DNA of 64,000 nt from Trichobilharzia szidati (Eukaryota; Platyhelminthes; Trematoda; Strigeidida; Schistosomatidae), in contig OX235272.1 in the NCBI GenBank assembly GCA_944472155.2, positions 88,418,020 through 88,482,019 on the forward strand, written 5' to 3'. A program made the position numbers and the translations under genes. Within the stretch, counting starts at the first letter, position 1. Every line of letters starts with the position of its first letter. A model generated the notes under the pieces. It was not told the origin of the DNA and did not search any database. It saw nothing but the letters and a program-made list of their open reading frames with translations. Shown here piece after piece: positions 33,982 to 44,849 of the stretch.

Positions 33982-35025
33982 ACACTACGGCGTACCTCAA
34001 GTCTTTGTCAACCTCATTCAACAGCTATATGTCAGTTGATCCACAACGGAAAACTCAGTGAGGCGTTCGAAGTGCATACAGGAGTAAGACAACCTGGCTG
34101 ACTGCTATTATCACCGATGATATTCTTTATTGTCGTGGACTGGATTATGCATCAGACTGTTGGGGGCGAGGAGTCAGGAATACGTTGCACTGACCGATAA
34201 GAAGACTCTAGAAGATCTGGATTTCGCTCGTTGATGATATATGTCTAATGTCACACAAACTCGAAGACTTGCAGAAGAAAGTCAACAAACTGGGAGAAGA
34301 CGCGAGCAGAGAAGAGAGGACTCTAAGTGAACATAGGGAAGACGGAGCTGACAAGGATAACCAACGAACAGCAACAGCAACAACAACCAGCACCAATCAC
34401 CATCAATGGAAGAGATTTAACAGAGGTTACCTCCTTCACTTATCTGGCCAGGAAGCATCGTTTCAACTACAGGCGGATGGCATGGATGAAGATGTCAAAG
34501 CTAGCCGGAATCGGAAAAGCAGGATACGCCTTCATCAACATGAAACCAGTTTGGTAATCTTCCGCACTTCACAGCATAGAGAACGAGATTCGAACTGTAT
34601 TCAACAAAAATGTCAAGTCGGTTTTCTATACGGGTCAGAAACTTGCACTGCGTGTCACGGAAAGGATTTCCAACAGGTTGCAGACTCTCATCAACTGTCG
34701 CCTTCGCTGTCTCCAAATTGTAGATCAAATGGCCAGAAAGAATAAGCAACAAGAAACTATGGGAACAAACCAACAAGCAAGAGCCGATCACTCAACAAAC
34801 ATGTAGGAGAAAGTGGAGATGGATCGGGCATACATTGAGGAGGCCGCCGAATGACATCGCACTCTAGGTCGCTCGAGTGAAATCCCAATTGGAAGCGACG
34901 AGTTGGTTGGTGTTAGGGTGACATGGAAGAGATCGTGTGAGGAAGAGATGAGAGGACGGCAGAAAACAGAACAAAGTGGAGATGTGTTGTTGAAGCCGTA
35001 TGTTCCACTCGGAACGCAAGGGAAT
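33982..35025 (+). mobile_element. RTE-like 3' fragment
   Basis: From the YGVPQ-type block to the tail GTTGAAGCCGTATGTTCCAC then AATAATAA. The FADD site near 34229-34232 carries the 4-nt insertion. Confidence 0.78.
34248..34745 (+). pseudogene. RTE C-terminal region fragment
   Basis: 165 codons starting LMSH-type KLEDLQKKVNKL. After ASREERTLSEH the frame departs from the family consensus; the expected frame (MNIGKTELTRITN, QQQQQQ, ITINGRDLTEVTSFTYL) is at 34327-34557. Confidence 0.6.
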
Positions 35026-35180
35026 AATAAAAAAATGCAGTGTGATAACATTTTTGCAATGTCTTTTAGTGCATTTTTCAACGACTATGTGACGGTTTTG
35101 CATCTGAATTCTGATTGGTTGCTCAAGGTCACAGCAGTTTGGCTGTTATAGTTTAACTTTGCCGATCTCGTTATAATACA
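35026..35180 (+). repeat. Repeat end related to 3200/4860 arms
   Basis: GATTGGTTGCTCAAGGTCAC and TTATAGTTTAACTTTGCC resemble the inverted-pair arms around the first CR1 fragment. Confidence 0.4.
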
Positions 35181-35284
35181 AAATTTCGCTTAACTTACTA
35201 ACACAACTTTTCTTCATCTAAGTTAATATCGTTTTGGTAAATAACTAAAATCCATCCTTTTTTATAAAAAAATTTCTTTTCTAG

Positions 35285-35422
35285 TTCTATTACGACGCAA
35301 GACATCTTGAAGTGAAACTGAATGATAGACATAAGAGATTTTTACACAATCGCAGTCGATTCGCTGAAATGAATCATGAATTCTATACAAATTCTTCAAA
35401 AGAATTACGAGATTGGTTAAGA
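35285..35422 (+). CDS. Plakin gene exon 6, spectrin repeat carrying the SH3
   Basis: There are 138 bases (46 residues) between the acceptor TTTTCTAG and the donor GTAAGT at 35423. It begins FYYDARHLEVKL, matching the conserved F-x-DA-(K/R) segment that opens a spectrin repeat in plakins, and ends ELRDWLR. It splices in phase 0 to the SH3 exon. The helical, charged composition has no breaks. Confidence 0.85.
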
Positions 35423-35479
35423 GTAAGTGTCGTTTTGCCTTTTGTGTTTTCTAAATATTCTAATACTACTATTACTACT

Positions 35480-35790
35480 ACTAATATAAAAACCTTTATT
35501 CTGGATAGCATTTTTAAAATGTACAGAATTTTCAGAAGAGTTTATTGCATGATATTTCCCCTTTGTACAATATCTTCAAGTAACATAATAATTGACAGTA
35601 TATCCTGTGACACACAATGATCTCTGAGCTGAAGCATAAACCATACCATTATGATGTATATCTGCTTTGTCTCCTTCCTTCAAGAAATCCACGATATCTA
35701 GCTGTGAAAGCCAATTGTAAGATGTTCAGAAGTACATTTTTAGACCCAAGGACTCAACTGGAGAACAATTATCTCATGTATTGGAAGACA
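35480..35790 (+). repeat. R1 dispersed repeat, copy 2
   Basis: Same block order as 225-505 reversed. It begins about 55 bases after the exon 6 donor. Confidence 0.6.
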
Positions 35791-35939
35791 TTGCCTCCCA
35801 CAGTCAGACTTTTCTGCAAGTTTAGTAGGAACTTGCGAAACAGAAGCTTGTAAACAATTTAAATACACACCAGAGTAGATAATGCCGCTAGGGGTCATAT
35901 TTTAATCAATTTAAACAAACCGAACGAGAGAAAATATAT

Positions 35940-36265
35940 GCCATGGAGGGATGGGAGTTTGTGGTAGCCAAAATTTTACGCAGGCCGCCTCTACTACTAC
36001 TGATCAAACGATGGAAGACGAAAGACGTGGTAAAGAAATGTTTATTTGGTCAGATGTTCGTGTTGTGGTACTTCTGGACCTCATGTTGTGTTTCTTTGTG
36101 TTCCTTTTACGTCTCCCATGTATCTCCACAACGCTGTATCATTTGCCTTTCTCTGACATCAAATGTAACTCTTTGCTATTTGGTGTTTTTATGCTGATGG
36201 ACGTCTCTTTATATACTACTGGTAAATCTTATCAGTAGCACTCGCCACAATACTACCACTCAAAA
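35940..36265 (+). repeat. R3 dispersed repeat, copy 1
   Basis: Shares TATACTACT and CTTATCAGTAGC / CGCCACA end blocks and an internal TTCACT/TTTCT-rich body with copies near 39.9 and 42.0 kb. Confidence 0.5.
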
Positions 36266-36304
36266 ATTCATACCCAAATAACATTTATCAATTTTCGTTC
36301 ACTT

Positions 36305-36500
36305 CTTTGTATTCCGAGTGAAACATACGGCAGCAATCTTGAAGCCTTAAGGTTTCAGTAGCTGTGGTGTTTTGGTCTGCTAGTCTCACATGGTCAAACT
36401 TCCCTAGTAAACTAGATTAGATTTAGAAGTGAGTGCATCGCCTGGGAATCAATCCCCTTACCATATGCATGTTTGACTAGCACTCTACTACTGAAAGACT
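36305..36500 (-). repeat. SINE-D copy
   Basis: The reverse tail complement TTCCGAGTGAAACATACGGC, then GTCTGCTAGTCTCACATGGT; degraded B box. Confidence 0.55.
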
Positions 36501-36599
36501 AACTCAGCAACCTTTATCATTATTAGTCATCAAAGATAATGAAATGACGATGTCTTCTGGGAACATGATTTCAGGAAGCAAATACATATTTTTGGTAAA

Positions 36600-37080
36600 T
36601 TCTCATAGAATTAATTATCGGATCTTGTATATGACTTTGAAGGACTTATGAAATGGGGCTGCATACCCCTTAGCGTTCTCCCTTTGCTAACCATGCTGGA
36701 TAGTGTTCCCGAGCGCGTTTTACAAGTGGATGCATGGTATGGTCAATGCACTCAGCTCCACACGAGCAAGTGAACTTGTTGAAGTGGTCCAATGCCACAG
36801 TTTGTCTTTCACATGCTGGGAGAGTAGTTTCTTGCAGGAGAATATTTTTGTACATCAGCGGAGAAGCTTTACTCAGAGACATTTTAAGCTATCTTCGGGA
36901 TGTTTCTGCTTCAGTATCACATTTAATTTCGAGGTTCAATACTAGTATCATTTTGGGGCAACTTGGACCTTTTCAGGTGTTTTCCTTGGTTTTAGATTCT
37001 TGTCTATGAATCTGGGTGGGAATCCATTTTTAATATCGGTCATAGATATTTGATATAATGTAAATCCATAGAGTGAAATA
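36600..37080 (-). pseudogene. Penelope-like GIY-YIG relic
   Basis: The reverse frame 36670-36882 contains FTCSCGAECIDHT and REHYPAWLAKGER. The family pattern is CSCG-x-x-YIGRT ... EHYPAWL; here YIG is replaced by CID, a missing catalytic Tyr. Confidence 0.65.
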
Positions 37081-37084
37081 TAAT

Positions 37085-38199
37085 CAAGGCGAATACAAGT
37101 AGAATGATAATAATGAACCGTGAAACTAAGATTAAAACAGGCAACTATACAACAGTATCACACTGATAATAAAGTTGGCAGTACAAATAAAAATAAAAAC
37201 AATATTTACGGTTATCCGTTGTCAGGGTTGAAGGCTGTGGGAGAGAGAGGAATTGAAAAAGAACTCCTTCTGAACACAGATATTGGGCTTACAATTATTT
37301 ATGGCTACCACTCAGGAAATTGAGGTGGCACCTTATATAGAATTGTGAAGGCTGACTTTTCTCTAATCAGTAATCTTCTCCATATCCACAAGGTGTGCTC
37401 AAATAGAACTCCTGATTGACTTTACAGCTTCTATAACTAACCATGTAGGACAATTCTTAAAACGGCGCCGGTAGGCTCTCCAATTCGTATCCTACCTGTA
37501 TAACAGTTAAATGTTTGTGACAAAATTCATACTACTTTTATATTTAAAAGTAGACTGTGAAGCTAACAGAAAACTTCACTTGATTAGTCCACTCATCATG
37601 TGATAAGAAAGATATATGCATATAAAATCTAATCAGTAGTTGAGGGACGGGTTAAGGGGGAGGCTGTCAAGACTAATAAATTTATATTTATGCGGGATGC
37701 AAAGGAATTCAAAATGATTTATCCAGGGACTGACTAAAGTATACAGCATATATGAATTTTCAGAGATAAGATTATAAGCAGAGTATCTTTTTACTGCGAA
37801 GATAGAAAAAGAAAAAGAAAAATATAGATACTTTAGTTGACCTCATTCCATAACAGTATAAATTTATTTCATTTTGTTTTAATAGAAGAAGAGCTTTAAA
37901 TGATTCTATTTGGCATTCTTTGAAAATTCAAAGAAAAATATAAATATGTATATTTACTTTGTATAATATTAGCTGGTTGATGTTAGAAATAATTAACTAA
38001 CAAAATATAAGTGCATACAACTAAATAATTACCTATAGTGAATGAACTCAACTTTTGAGAGTTGTGTTTTATTTATTTTTTTTTGCTTCATTTGAGCATT
38101 CCTTTTTTCTTTATTTCATTTTTTCTTCTTCTTCTACAAATCATTTTTAATTGAAGCCATTAGTTAAGCAATTAAAATAAGCAAAAAATTATTACATCG
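37085..38199. other. Unassigned, AT-rich intron sequence
   Basis: No repeat or coding feature recognised over about 1.1 kb. Confidence 0.4.
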
Positions 38200-38204
38200 G
38201 CATA

Positions 38205-38345
38205 TATACTACTGATTAGTTGATATGAGTAGTGATCTAAACACTCATTTAAGACCAATCTCATCAGTTGTGTACCCGCATTCATTCTAAGCTCAATGTG
38301 TCGGATCAGTTGAAACCACTTGAATGTTTCCTGGATGGCTCCAGA
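38205..38345 (-). repeat. R2 dispersed repeat
   Basis: Reverse copy with the TACTACTGATTAGTTGATATGA-type end and CTGATGAG on the minus strand. The GAAA block is gone. Confidence 0.5.
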
Positions 38346-38829
38346 CCACTGATATGAATCTGAATTAAGCAAGAACAATAGTTTGTGCAGAATAAGATGA
38401 TACCATTACTGTTTATTTCGTTGGCTTCTCATCAACTGCATACAGCATAACGAAATTGTTAGTTAAGTTTATGTACAGAACAACTGTAAGATACTTGCAA
38501 ATGTTGCATGATGTTGGTTGATAAAAAGTGCTCAATAAGTTCAGGTTTAGACAGAAACAAGAGTGATTGAATATATGGGAAAAGGAGTTACGTAGTAAAG
38601 ACAAGTGGTGAATAGTATGATGAGTAACTAATAAATTGATCAACAGTGTGGAACAAGAAAGGAACAAAATTATACTATATAAAAGGAGAGATAGTTTGCG
38701 TAGTCAAATGAGAGAGAATGTAAAGACATCCAGTTACTAGGATGGACTAGGAAATACTGATAACTGCTTCTTTCTGAACACATAAATCTTGTTTCAGGCG
38801 TTTGATAACAATCGCTCTGGCAGACTTGA
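38346..38829. other. Unassigned sequence
   Basis: No feature recognised. Confidence 0.35.
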
Positions 38830-39175
38830 GGAGATTAGTGGATGCTGACTAGCAGTGGAATCCTGTTTGGGACTAGTCATCTGGATGTACCTGCATTCCC
38901 CAGTGAGTTAGGGTATCCCCACCGAGGCTCGAACCTGAGGCCGACCACTTCGGCCCAATCAGTCGAGGGTAAAATCTAAAATTGAATTAAATAATTGATA
39001 AGACCCGTTGCACAAGAGGTAGCTCTGTGGCCCAAGTGGTCTAGTGAATAACACTTTGGTGTTTGAAAACATGGGCATTAGGTTCAAGCCTCGGTGGGGA
39101 CACCATCACTCACTCACTGGGGAATTCAGGCACATCCAGATGACAAGTCCCAAATACGGCGAAATGCAAAGTAAA
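38830..39175. repeat. Inverted pair of Sm-alpha-like repeats
   Basis: A reverse copy (about 38835-38935) and a forward copy (about 39020-39175) meet head-to-head around about 85 bp. The forward one has the A-box region GTGGTCTAGTGAATAAC, B-box-like GGTTCAAGCCTC, and core ATGACAAG (39140-39147) with CGAAA (39160-39164). The reverse one lacks the CGAAA side. Confidence 0.75.
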
Positions 39176-39319
39176 TGTTGTACCAAATACTACTGATCGA
39201 CTGATATAAGTAGTTGCGTGCTAACAATATCTAAGTGATGTAAAGGATGGATCTGCAAACATTAAAAGCAAGACTCATAACCAATGCCTAATTCTTTACA
39301 TATCAACAAGCATGTCTAC

Positions 39320-39645
39320 TTTCAAGAGTTAATTTGTAGGAATTTGATTCGCTTTAAGTTTCATCACGAGCTGATATCAGTTGAAGAATTATCAGAAAAC
39401 CAAGAAGTACTGGACAGCTAGACAAATACTCACCGATGACACTGGTTGGTGGTGGTCACACAAAAATCAATGGCCGATGGAATGGTTCCTAGTGATTGAA
39501 TCACCTACGAGCTTCCTCTATAACCGGAAGTTCCTGGATTCGAACCCTGGTGAGTACGTGCTGATGAAGAGTCGCAAACTAAGGCCAGACAGCTGTCCAG
39601 TACTACCTGCTGGCTCTCTAACTGATATCAGCTTGTACACAACCA
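39320..39645. repeat. Inverted SINE-A/B pair
   Basis: A reverse 3' piece (about 39320-39420) joins a forward copy (about 39421-39645; B box GATTCGAACCCTGG near 39538). Same head-to-head geometry as the other dimers; more degraded. Confidence 0.6.
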
Positions 39646-39859
39646 TGAAGAATATGCATAGTGTAGGTTAGTCTCTTATGAACAGAAATTACTTATCACT
39701 TTCTAAAAAATAGTGGCAATAAATATGGCAAAAAGACCACGGATAAACTTTCACTATATATATGAGCATTAGATTCATTCGTGTCTTCTTTTGTAAAGGC
39801 AAAAGACAAAGGTACTTGGTAACGGAATTGTTTATTAGTAACTCGATGTACAGATACAG

Positions 39860-40130
39860 TCAAAATGCGTGTTCCATAAAGTAGAATCACATTTTGCACA
39901 CATCTTAGATATTGTGCTACTTTTGTCGCCTGTATTGTGCTTCTTTATCTTTCTTTTCATGTTTTCTGTGTTCTTTCACGAGAATGGTATATTTCTTTTC
40001 TTCACCACTAAATCCGTGCCTCTGCTATTCACTGTTCTTGCAGATGATATACATATTTTTATCTGTATCTATATACTACTTATTAGTCTTGTCAGTAACC
40101 ACACCACAATTGCATAATTTTCTGGCTGAT
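39860..40130 (+). repeat. R3 dispersed repeat, copy 2 (no LTR)
   Basis: ATATTGTGCTACTTTTGTCG corresponds to the site occupied by the LTR in copy 3. The end block TATACTACTTATTAGTCTTG is shared. Confidence 0.6.
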
Positions 40131-40634
40131 CGTATGTTGTTGTTTTCTAAGTATAACGATTTAGCGGCGTAATCTCTATAGTTGTTTAGGAATTTTAGGA
40201 GGGTGGTGGGTGAACTGTTTTCAGCTTGTTTTGATGAATTTTGCGCGACTGATTTTATCAACAGGTGTTACAGACACTGTCTACATGCTTAGTCTGAGTG
40301 AATATTTAGTCGGAAGATAAATTTTTGTTGCCTACCCATTGATAGACGACATATTGGGTAGCGTCAGTTTACTTGTTGTGATTACATAAACACTACTGTC
40401 AAATCCTTAAAAAGCATCCTTTCGTGAACAAGTTTATTTTCAAACATGAGCAAGGAGTTGTCGTACTAACATTTTTGTGACCGTTCTAAGGAAACAGTAC
40501 CAGTGATTTGCTTAAAAATTTGGATTACATGACATGAAAAAGGAATGATTAGCAGAAACCCTTATGATTCAAGTACGCAAGATTTAGAATACAGTTTATT
40601 TTGAAATTATAATCACAACCCGGTGATATTTTGC
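40131..40634. other. Unassigned sequence
   Basis: No feature recognised. Confidence 0.35.
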
Positions 40635-41185
40635 CAAAATATAGGGAAGTCTCACTCAGCATGAAAAGTAAGATCCGGATTTTCAACTCCAGTATGGATT
40701 CACTGCTACCATACAAATCAGAGACTTGGCGCCGCCTCACGGAGGGTACTTCGGGCAAGCCACGCACCTTCATCAACAGCTGTCTTCACTCAACGCTACT
40801 CAAAATCAGATGGCCGGCCAGAAGATATCAGCAGCAGGGATGGACGTCTAGCATTGAGCGAACCAACCCATCAGGAACCGATTGTGCAACAAATATGCAG
40901 GAAGAACTACAGGTGGATTGGCCATACTCTGAGAAAACAAACCATCGAGTGAGTGACATCACACGCCATGCCATCACTCGAGTGGAACCCGAATGGGAAG
41001 AGGGGAGTTGGTCGGCAGTTTGAGGGGGACAGGGAAGAGATCATGTGAAGAGGAGATGACAGTATATGGGCAGATGTGGAGCCAGGTGAAGACGTTGTCG
41101 GGGAACCAAACGCAATGGAGACGTGCGCGGCCGAAGCCCTATTTTCCGCTAGGAATTAAATGGAACAATAATAATAACAGGGAAG
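40635..41185 (+). mobile_element. RTE-like 3' fragment
   Basis: ATGAAAAGTAAGATCCGGAT (MKSKIRIFN block), RIRW-type ARWPA region and the tail CCGAAGCCCTATTTTCCGCT then AATAATAATAA. Confidence 0.7.
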
Positions 41186-41614
41186 TCGCGAAGTTATGAT
41201 CTCTGATGACGTATCAACCTGTAACTGCACTGGATTGCCATTTGCACTGATGCCTATAAAATTTTGGCAGTCCAGTGTGTAAGCATATGAAGAGACTGCG
41301 AGATTAAGAGATTAACCTACTGATTTGGAATTGGATCTTCGGCGATAACTTGGGGTATGATCCCCAATGACTGTCGCTGTATATTGTCACTGGCAAAATA
41401 CCTTCTTTATGTCCAACAACATTACAGTCTTGACATCGAATCTGTTTATACGGATAAGAACTGACGAAATGCCAAGCACCACAATGCCAGTAGGATAATG
41501 GCGTTTCCTTCTTTGTGCACCGCGTGAGTAGCTGGGATGGTGAACAGTCACAGTAGGATGAGGACAGGTCTGGTCAGGATTTAATGAGAATCTGGAGAAT
41601 ACATCTGCCATAAA
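41186..41614. other. Unassigned sequence
   Basis: No feature recognised. Confidence 0.35.
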
Positions 41615-42172
41615 TTAGAATCACAATTTTCACATATCTTTGGTATTGTACTACTTTTGTGGTGAGAGCTGTCTGCAAGCCGAAATTGTAGACAACAATT
41701 TACGTCAATGTTTACGTCCCGAATCGGAGTCATGAGAAAAGACAATAGCAAGGCTTAACCTTGAAGAACTCACCAACCAATCACAGCAGACTGAACGTGC
41801 GCAAATACGATTCGCAGATATATGGCCTGAGTTTCTAAGAAACGACCACAAAGAGATGACAGAATAACCTTCAGCAAGCAAACAGCCAATCAGAGGACTT
41901 TGATTCTCAACTGATAATAATGTACATAAAAATCTATAAATATCTGTTGATTTTCTCAGTAAACGATTTGTTGCCTAACCCTTGTCTTCTGTCATTACAC
42001 TTTCACCTTCCTATCATCATTTCTATGTTGTTTCACAGGAATCGTCCACTTCTTCTCTTCGGCATTAAATCCACCTCTCTACGTTATTCGATATTCTTGC
42101 AGATGGTTTTACATATTTATATCTGAATCTATATACTACTTATTAATCTTGTCAGTAGCGCACGCCACACTT
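41615..42172 (+). repeat. R3 dispersed repeat, copy 3, split by the LTR
   Basis: R3 sequence at 41615-41657 and 42000-42172 is collinear with 39890-40120. Confidence 0.6.
41658..41999 (+). mobile_element. Solo LTR with perfect 4-bp target duplication
   Basis: 342 bp with termini TGTGGTGA...TCATTACA, flanked by CTTT at 41654-41657 and 42000-42003. A TATA-like CTATAAATATC is near 41934. Probably a gypsy-type LTR remnant; no internal region remains. Confidence 0.85.
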
Positions 42173-42232
42173 TCAAGATATTCAGTTATGTATGCATCTA
42201 TCTATTGTTTTTTTTTCTAAAATTCTTTATAG

Positions 42233-42873
42233 AGTCAATTTGATCATTTAAATTATATGGTAAATCGTTCGAAACAACTAATTGAACAATCAAAATCTCT
42301 TGTACCAATATACTTACGTACAAATCGTATCAAATCACCAGTTAATGCTATCATGTTATGCGATTATGAAACACCGAAATTTAAATTCACCGCCGGTGAA
42401 AGAATCATATTGATTGATAATATGGCTGGTGGAATAGACGGGAAAAAGAAATTTATTCTAAGGACGACACAAAAAGATGATGAATTCACTGTCTCGGGTG
42501 AATCAACCAACATAACATCAGATGCGATAGATACAACTGAAACAGATATTGAAAGTGGATCAAGAACTGAGGAAATTGATGATCGTTCAAGTGATAGTAA
42601 TACTTATAATTATTTACGTTATACATCACCAAGAATATCAACAATGCCATATTGGAATTTCGGTCATGGACAACATATTGGTAGTACTGAAGAATCAAGT
42701 ACAGAACAGACGACAACTACTACATATACTGAAAATGTTAGTCCACTTGGACAGTCATCATCAAAACTTCAATGGCATATTCGAAGTTTAGATGGAAAAA
42801 CTGAAGCATTGGTACCATCTGTATGCGTATGGATTCCATCACCAGATATGGAAGCTCAAGAGAAGGCGATAAA
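42233..42873 (+). CDS. Plakin gene exon 7, spectrin helix plus SH3 domain with large insertion
   Basis: This is the largest visible exon: 641 bases, 213 codons plus 2 bases, acceptor TTTATAG, donor GTAAGC at 42874. Counting from the Met at 42257, residues 1-26 finish a helix, and residues 28-55 hold the first half of an SH3 fold (PVNAIMLCDYETPKFKF, then GERIILIDN). Residues 171-194 hold the second half (LQWHIRSLDG, ALVPSVCVWIPSPD). Known plakin SH3 domains have the same order, with only a few residues between the halves. Here about 115 residues rich in Ser, Thr, Asp and Glu intervene (42422-42766) with no stop. The SH3 in plakins packs on the preceding spectrin repeat and lacks a standard proline-peptide site in characterised members. 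Retained-intron and isoform explanations cannot be excluded without RNA data. Confidence 0.9.
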
Positions 42874-42929
42874 GTAAGCAATGCTATTTATTTATTTATT
42901 TATTTATTGGTTTTAATTAACTTTGGTAA

Positions 42930-43160
42930 TTTAAAGTTATGTGCGTCCTAACCCCAATCGCTGAAGTGGTTCGTGTTTGATTCCCAGCCAATGCACCCTT
43001 GAACCCCACCTCTCCAGTAGAAAGCCTAATAAAGAGGGAAGGTTAAGCGTGAGCCTACCACCTTCACCTTGTAAAGAACATCATCACCATCGAAACTTCA
43101 AACCTCAAGCCTTAGATCCCATGTTCCAACAGAAACTCAAAGGAGGCGAAAAAATAATGA
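42930..43160 (+). repeat. SINE-D copy
   Basis: TTTGATTCCCAGCCAATGCA, GAGGGAAGGTTAAGCGTGAG and CCCATGTTCCAACAGAAACT. It starts about 55 bases after the SH3 exon. Confidence 0.65.
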
Positions 43161-43494
43161 TTAAAGCTTTGAAAAACATCTCCAATCGTCTTCGTGAGTT
43201 ACGGTCAAGCATGCTTTTTTCAGCGACACCCATATGAGAAATTCAAATTACAAGAGTCAATTAATGTTTATTCTGTGAGAGTATTAATGGAAGTTAGGAC
43301 GAAAATCTGGGGAAAAACCGAAATTTAAGTTAAAAGCCCTCGGATTTTATTAATAATAATAATAACCACTTTATTTCAAACAGTGTTAATTATGCAGAAT
43401 GGAATTTTCAGCGCTTTTATATATATATTGCAACAATTTAGCTCCTTTTATGAATGTATAAATACTTAAAATTGAAAAATCAAACCACAAAAAA
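43161..43494. other. Unassigned sequence; (TAA)n near 43350
   Basis: AATAATAATAATAA and an AGAATGGAATTTTCAGC block resemble a CR1 3' end in reverse (complement of GAAAATTCCATTCT). Too short to assign firmly. Confidence 0.4.
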
Positions 43495-43672
43495 CTTATG
43501 GTTGGAGAATTTCATCATGAGCTGAAATCAGTTAGAGAACCATTGGAAAACCTGGGAGCACTGGACAGCTGCTTCTTCCTAGTTTCTGACTCATCATCAG
43601 TACGCACCCCCAATGCGGGGTTCGAACCCAGGACCTTCTGGTTACAAGGCGAGCTTAGCCACAATAAAGTTT
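43495..43672 (-). repeat. SINE-A 3' part
   Basis: GGTTGGAGAATTTCATCATG through the B-box complement GGGTTCGAACCC near 43618; 5' part missing. Confidence 0.75.
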
Positions 43673-43997
43673 GGCTGGGTCAGGGGAGAATAAATTGCTC
43701 TGATTGGTTGGCAGTCGACCCAAGGTTAAACAAAAGGACGAGAGGTCATCCAATAAAATTATTTCTTGACCACAACGTAAACTAAATCCAGATTTGACGA
43801 ATAAACACACTTCTACCCCTGCAACCAGTGACTTAAAATGTTGGTTTCAATTTTCACCGCTTCCTATCAATCTGCATAAAGTCACAGTTGGATATCACAG
43901 ATATTTGAATTATCCTGTTCACTACAGCGATTAGATGACAATCAACAGAGTTTACAGGCATATTGACTGATTAAGGTGTAGTGACCGAAAAAACATA
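43673..43997. other. Unassigned sequence
   Basis: No feature recognised. Confidence 0.35.
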
Positions 43998-44533
43998 ATA
44001 AGAACGAAATCTTTGATTAAACATTAGCCAGCAACTGGTGTGATGTGTCTAGTCCTTTCTTTGGTGCAGACTGAATTCTGTCAGTCAGGTTTGCAATGTG
44101 GCCACCATTCTAGGTAGCTCGGCATCACGGTGCACATTGATTTGATGATATTAGGTGGTTGGAGGTAATCGGCAGGATAGTGAGCTGTCTAGAATGGTGG
44201 CCACATTGAAAACCTGACTGACGGAATTCAGTCTGCACCAAAGAAAGGACTAGACAAATCACACTAGTTGCTAGTGTCAAATCAAAAATATCCAATACAT
44301 TCCTACAGGAGGTGAATCGCGAGCCCGAATAGCTCAGTGGTAACGTCTCTGACTGCAGTATTCACTGGGTGACGCGGGTTCAAATCTCAGAGGGGACATG
44401 AGTTCCTTCAAGGTTGCAGAAACGCCTTGCTGACTGGTGAGTGTCAACTAGCACGAAACCTAGGTCAGGCAAGGCTTCCTGTGGCCGATTGCCTCCAACC
44501 ATCTAATAAGAACGAAATCTTTAGGATTAAACA
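43998..44533 (+). repeat. SINE-C composite with long target duplication
   Basis: TAATAAGAACGAAATCTTT at 43998-44016 recurs at 44504-44522, followed by GATTAAACA in both. The insert holds a snap-back (44030-44113 paired with 44189-44272) and a tRNA-like block (AGCTCAGTGGTAAC near 44331; B box GGGTTCAAATCTC near 44378). Confidence 0.8.
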
Positions 44534-44635
44534 GTGTATACCATCTTTTATAACGAATACATTATTGTTTCTACTTGTAATGTTTTTTTTAGAAATGAAG
44601 TTATTATCCTCTCACTCTTTCTATCCTTGTTATAG

Positions 44636-44741
44636 GTTGTACAAAGTTATTCTAGATAACTGGAATTACATCATAGATGAGCAGTTGAAAATATGCCTTG
44701 AATTTTTCACAGTACTACTTCAACGATTCCTTGAAAGTGAT
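44636..44741 (+). CDS. Plakin gene exon 8, spectrin repeat after the SH3
   Basis: The acceptor is TTATAG at 44635 and the donor GTAAGT at 44742. One base completes the Lys codon begun in exon 7, then 35 residues follow, including LYKVILDNWNYIIDEQLKIC. The pattern L-Y-x-x-x-x-x-W corresponds to the helix that follows the SH3 in vertebrate plakins. The split codon matching exon 7 is good evidence that the two exons are joined. Confidence 0.85.
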
Positions 44742-44849
44742 GTAAGTGTGCTATACTTTTGGTGTGGGTGTGTGTGTATATGTATACATTTTTAGTATTC
44801 TATATTAATTAGAAATGTAACTGATTAAAAATGCTCATTGAAATTTTTT

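Noticed and set aside
42486..42716. Antisense 76-codon frame under the SH3 insertion
   Set aside because: Shadow of the exon's skewed codon use on the opposite strand; the + strand frame has splice sites and homology.
42422..42766. Reading the SH3 insertion as a retained intron
   Set aside because: Not excluded, but about 115 stop-free codons in frame, a length divisible by three and coherent S/T/D/E composition make coding sequence the better reading. Kept as a finding with that caveat.
44321..44400. tRNA gene candidate (A-box AGCTCAGTGGTAAC and B-box GGGTTCAAATCTC)
   Set aside because: No normal acceptor stem or anticodon arm, and it lies inside the duplicated SINE-C unit with relatives at 7.5 and 20.7 kb. 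SINE head, not a tRNA gene.
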